Assembly: GCA_028554645.1 (NCBI GenBank)
Contig: JAQOOI010000023.1
Location: 1-56,071, forward strand
DNA from: Omphalotus guepiniiformis
Taxonomy: Eukaryota > Basidiomycota > Agaricomycetes > Agaricales > Omphalotaceae
Length of the DNA: 56,071 bases
Direction of reading: 5' to 3'
Of the stretch, positions 55,246 to 56,071 are shown in pieces. The notes under the pieces were generated by a model. It searched no databases and was not told the DNA's origin. It saw nothing but the letters and a program-made list of their open reading frames with translations. A program made the translations under genes and the position numbers. Numbering within the stretch: position 1 is the stretch's first letter; each line of letters begins with the position of its first letter.

Positions 55246-56071
55246 GGAGGAATCGACGGTCACCAATGCGGACATTGTATCACAGGATATGGGGGAATAA
55301 TGAGTTGTATATACACCATCTCTTTCCCTCGTCCTCGGATTTCGAGCTCTCGTATACCTCGTCATCTTGCAGAGTTGGAGCGTCGTCAGGATAACTTCGA
55401 GACACTCCCAAATGCTTGAAGTACCTTGTCTTGACCAGTATTCAAGGCTGAGCTCATTCCTCGAGTGAGCTCTAGGGGCCTCTTGAAGAAAGTAGTCAGA
55501 GAAGGAAATACGATCTTGGATGATTTCAGGGCAAGACGCACGCGGAGAGTGTCGACTATCGGGATGAGACAGCTCGATAAGCGGACATTGGTTGCGTGAC
55601 TATCGAGCACGTGGCGCGCGTTTTGTTTCCGGGGCGAAAAAGGAAATGAATCTTACACGAAAATAGTGAATCTTTCTCATTGTCTTTTTCATCAAAGAAA
55701 TATATCCTTTATTTCGTCAAATTGCAAACCTTTTATATACAAAAACACATTGGTTCTCTTTGACTTTATTACACAAGATTGTGTACTAATCTGGAACAAC
55801 AAAGGTGCTTTTTTATTTGCAGAATAGTTAGACATTTATAGGCAAAATTTCTTTCAAATGTCAAACAAGAAAGAAAAACATTATATTTATGTTTTTTACC
55901 TGAGAAAGGAAAGGGTCGGGGCAGTGTGGTTCTCTATCTGCTTGCCACTCATCGATGTCTTCGATTGTAACAGACAACTTGAGATCTCTTCCTTTAGTAC
56001 CTTTTCCGAACTGGCACTGTTTTCTTAAGTGACTTTACGGCTGTGAAGGCCTCGCTGATGTCCCAATGACC
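55246..56071. other. Window end without a supported gene
   Basis: A minus-strand frame at 55610-55386 has no recognised features. From 55660 onward the sequence is AT-rich and looks intergenic. A gene could start outside the window. Confidence 0.4.

Overview
The window looks like a piece of an Agaricomycete (mushroom-forming basidiomycete) genome. Coding regions are cut by many introns of about 45-60 bases with GT...AG ends. The recognisable families are ones expanded in these fungi: a TET/JBP-type dioxygenase, a Gti1/Pac2 (WOPR) regulator, a Tnp2/CACTA-like (CMC superfamily) transposase, T5orf172-type GIY-YIG proteins and several basidiomycete-only proteins of unknown function. I found no rRNA, convincing tRNA or CRISPR array. 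Exon coordinates were joined by hand from splice sites and reading frames, so they are predictions.

Layout. A 1.2 kb inverted repeat has one arm at the left edge (1-1210) and the other at 51470-52674, about 50 kb apart. Inside, 1.9-11.1 kb holds two decayed paralogues of a cysteine-cluster/coiled-coil protein (A and B), a frameshifted unknown gene, and a protein with a tandem exon duplication and a C-terminal membrane helix (5.0-6.3 kb). From 12.4 to 15.4 kb there is a small conserved protein, an intact RING-finger gene, and a segmental duplication entangled with a short dispersed repeat. The stretch 15.4-19.8 kb is gene-poor. From 19.8 to 29.6 kb lie four largely intact genes: the TET/JBP-like dioxygenase, a GIY-YIG protein, a WD40-like membrane protein and the WOPR regulator. 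From 30.3 to 38.0 kb are two coiled-coil genes built from serial phase-0 exons. The second has 28 predicted exons and ends in the same domain of unknown function found at 5.0-6.3 kb. From 39.5 to 43.9 kb are a nonsense-damaged small gene, a compact six-exon chromodomain protein and scattered repeats. From 45.6 to 51.3 kb a conserved hypothetical gene converges on the CMC transposase gene, which carries one frameshift. Outside the right arm are a second GIY-YIG gene and a repeat-rich tail.

How it fits together. This reads as a transposon-rich accessory region in which intact chromatin- or regulation-type genes (dioxygenase, chromodomain, WOPR, RING) sit among decaying copies of basidiomycete-specific families. 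In related fungi TET/JBP genes are known to travel with transposons of the KDZ class. Here I see no KDZ transposase, and the only recognisable transposase is of the CMC class, so a functional link between them is inference. The most unusual items are the 28-exon coiled-coil gene, the long-range inverted repeat whose arms carry relics of the same family as genes A and B, and a peptide motif conserved at four places with mostly silent differences.
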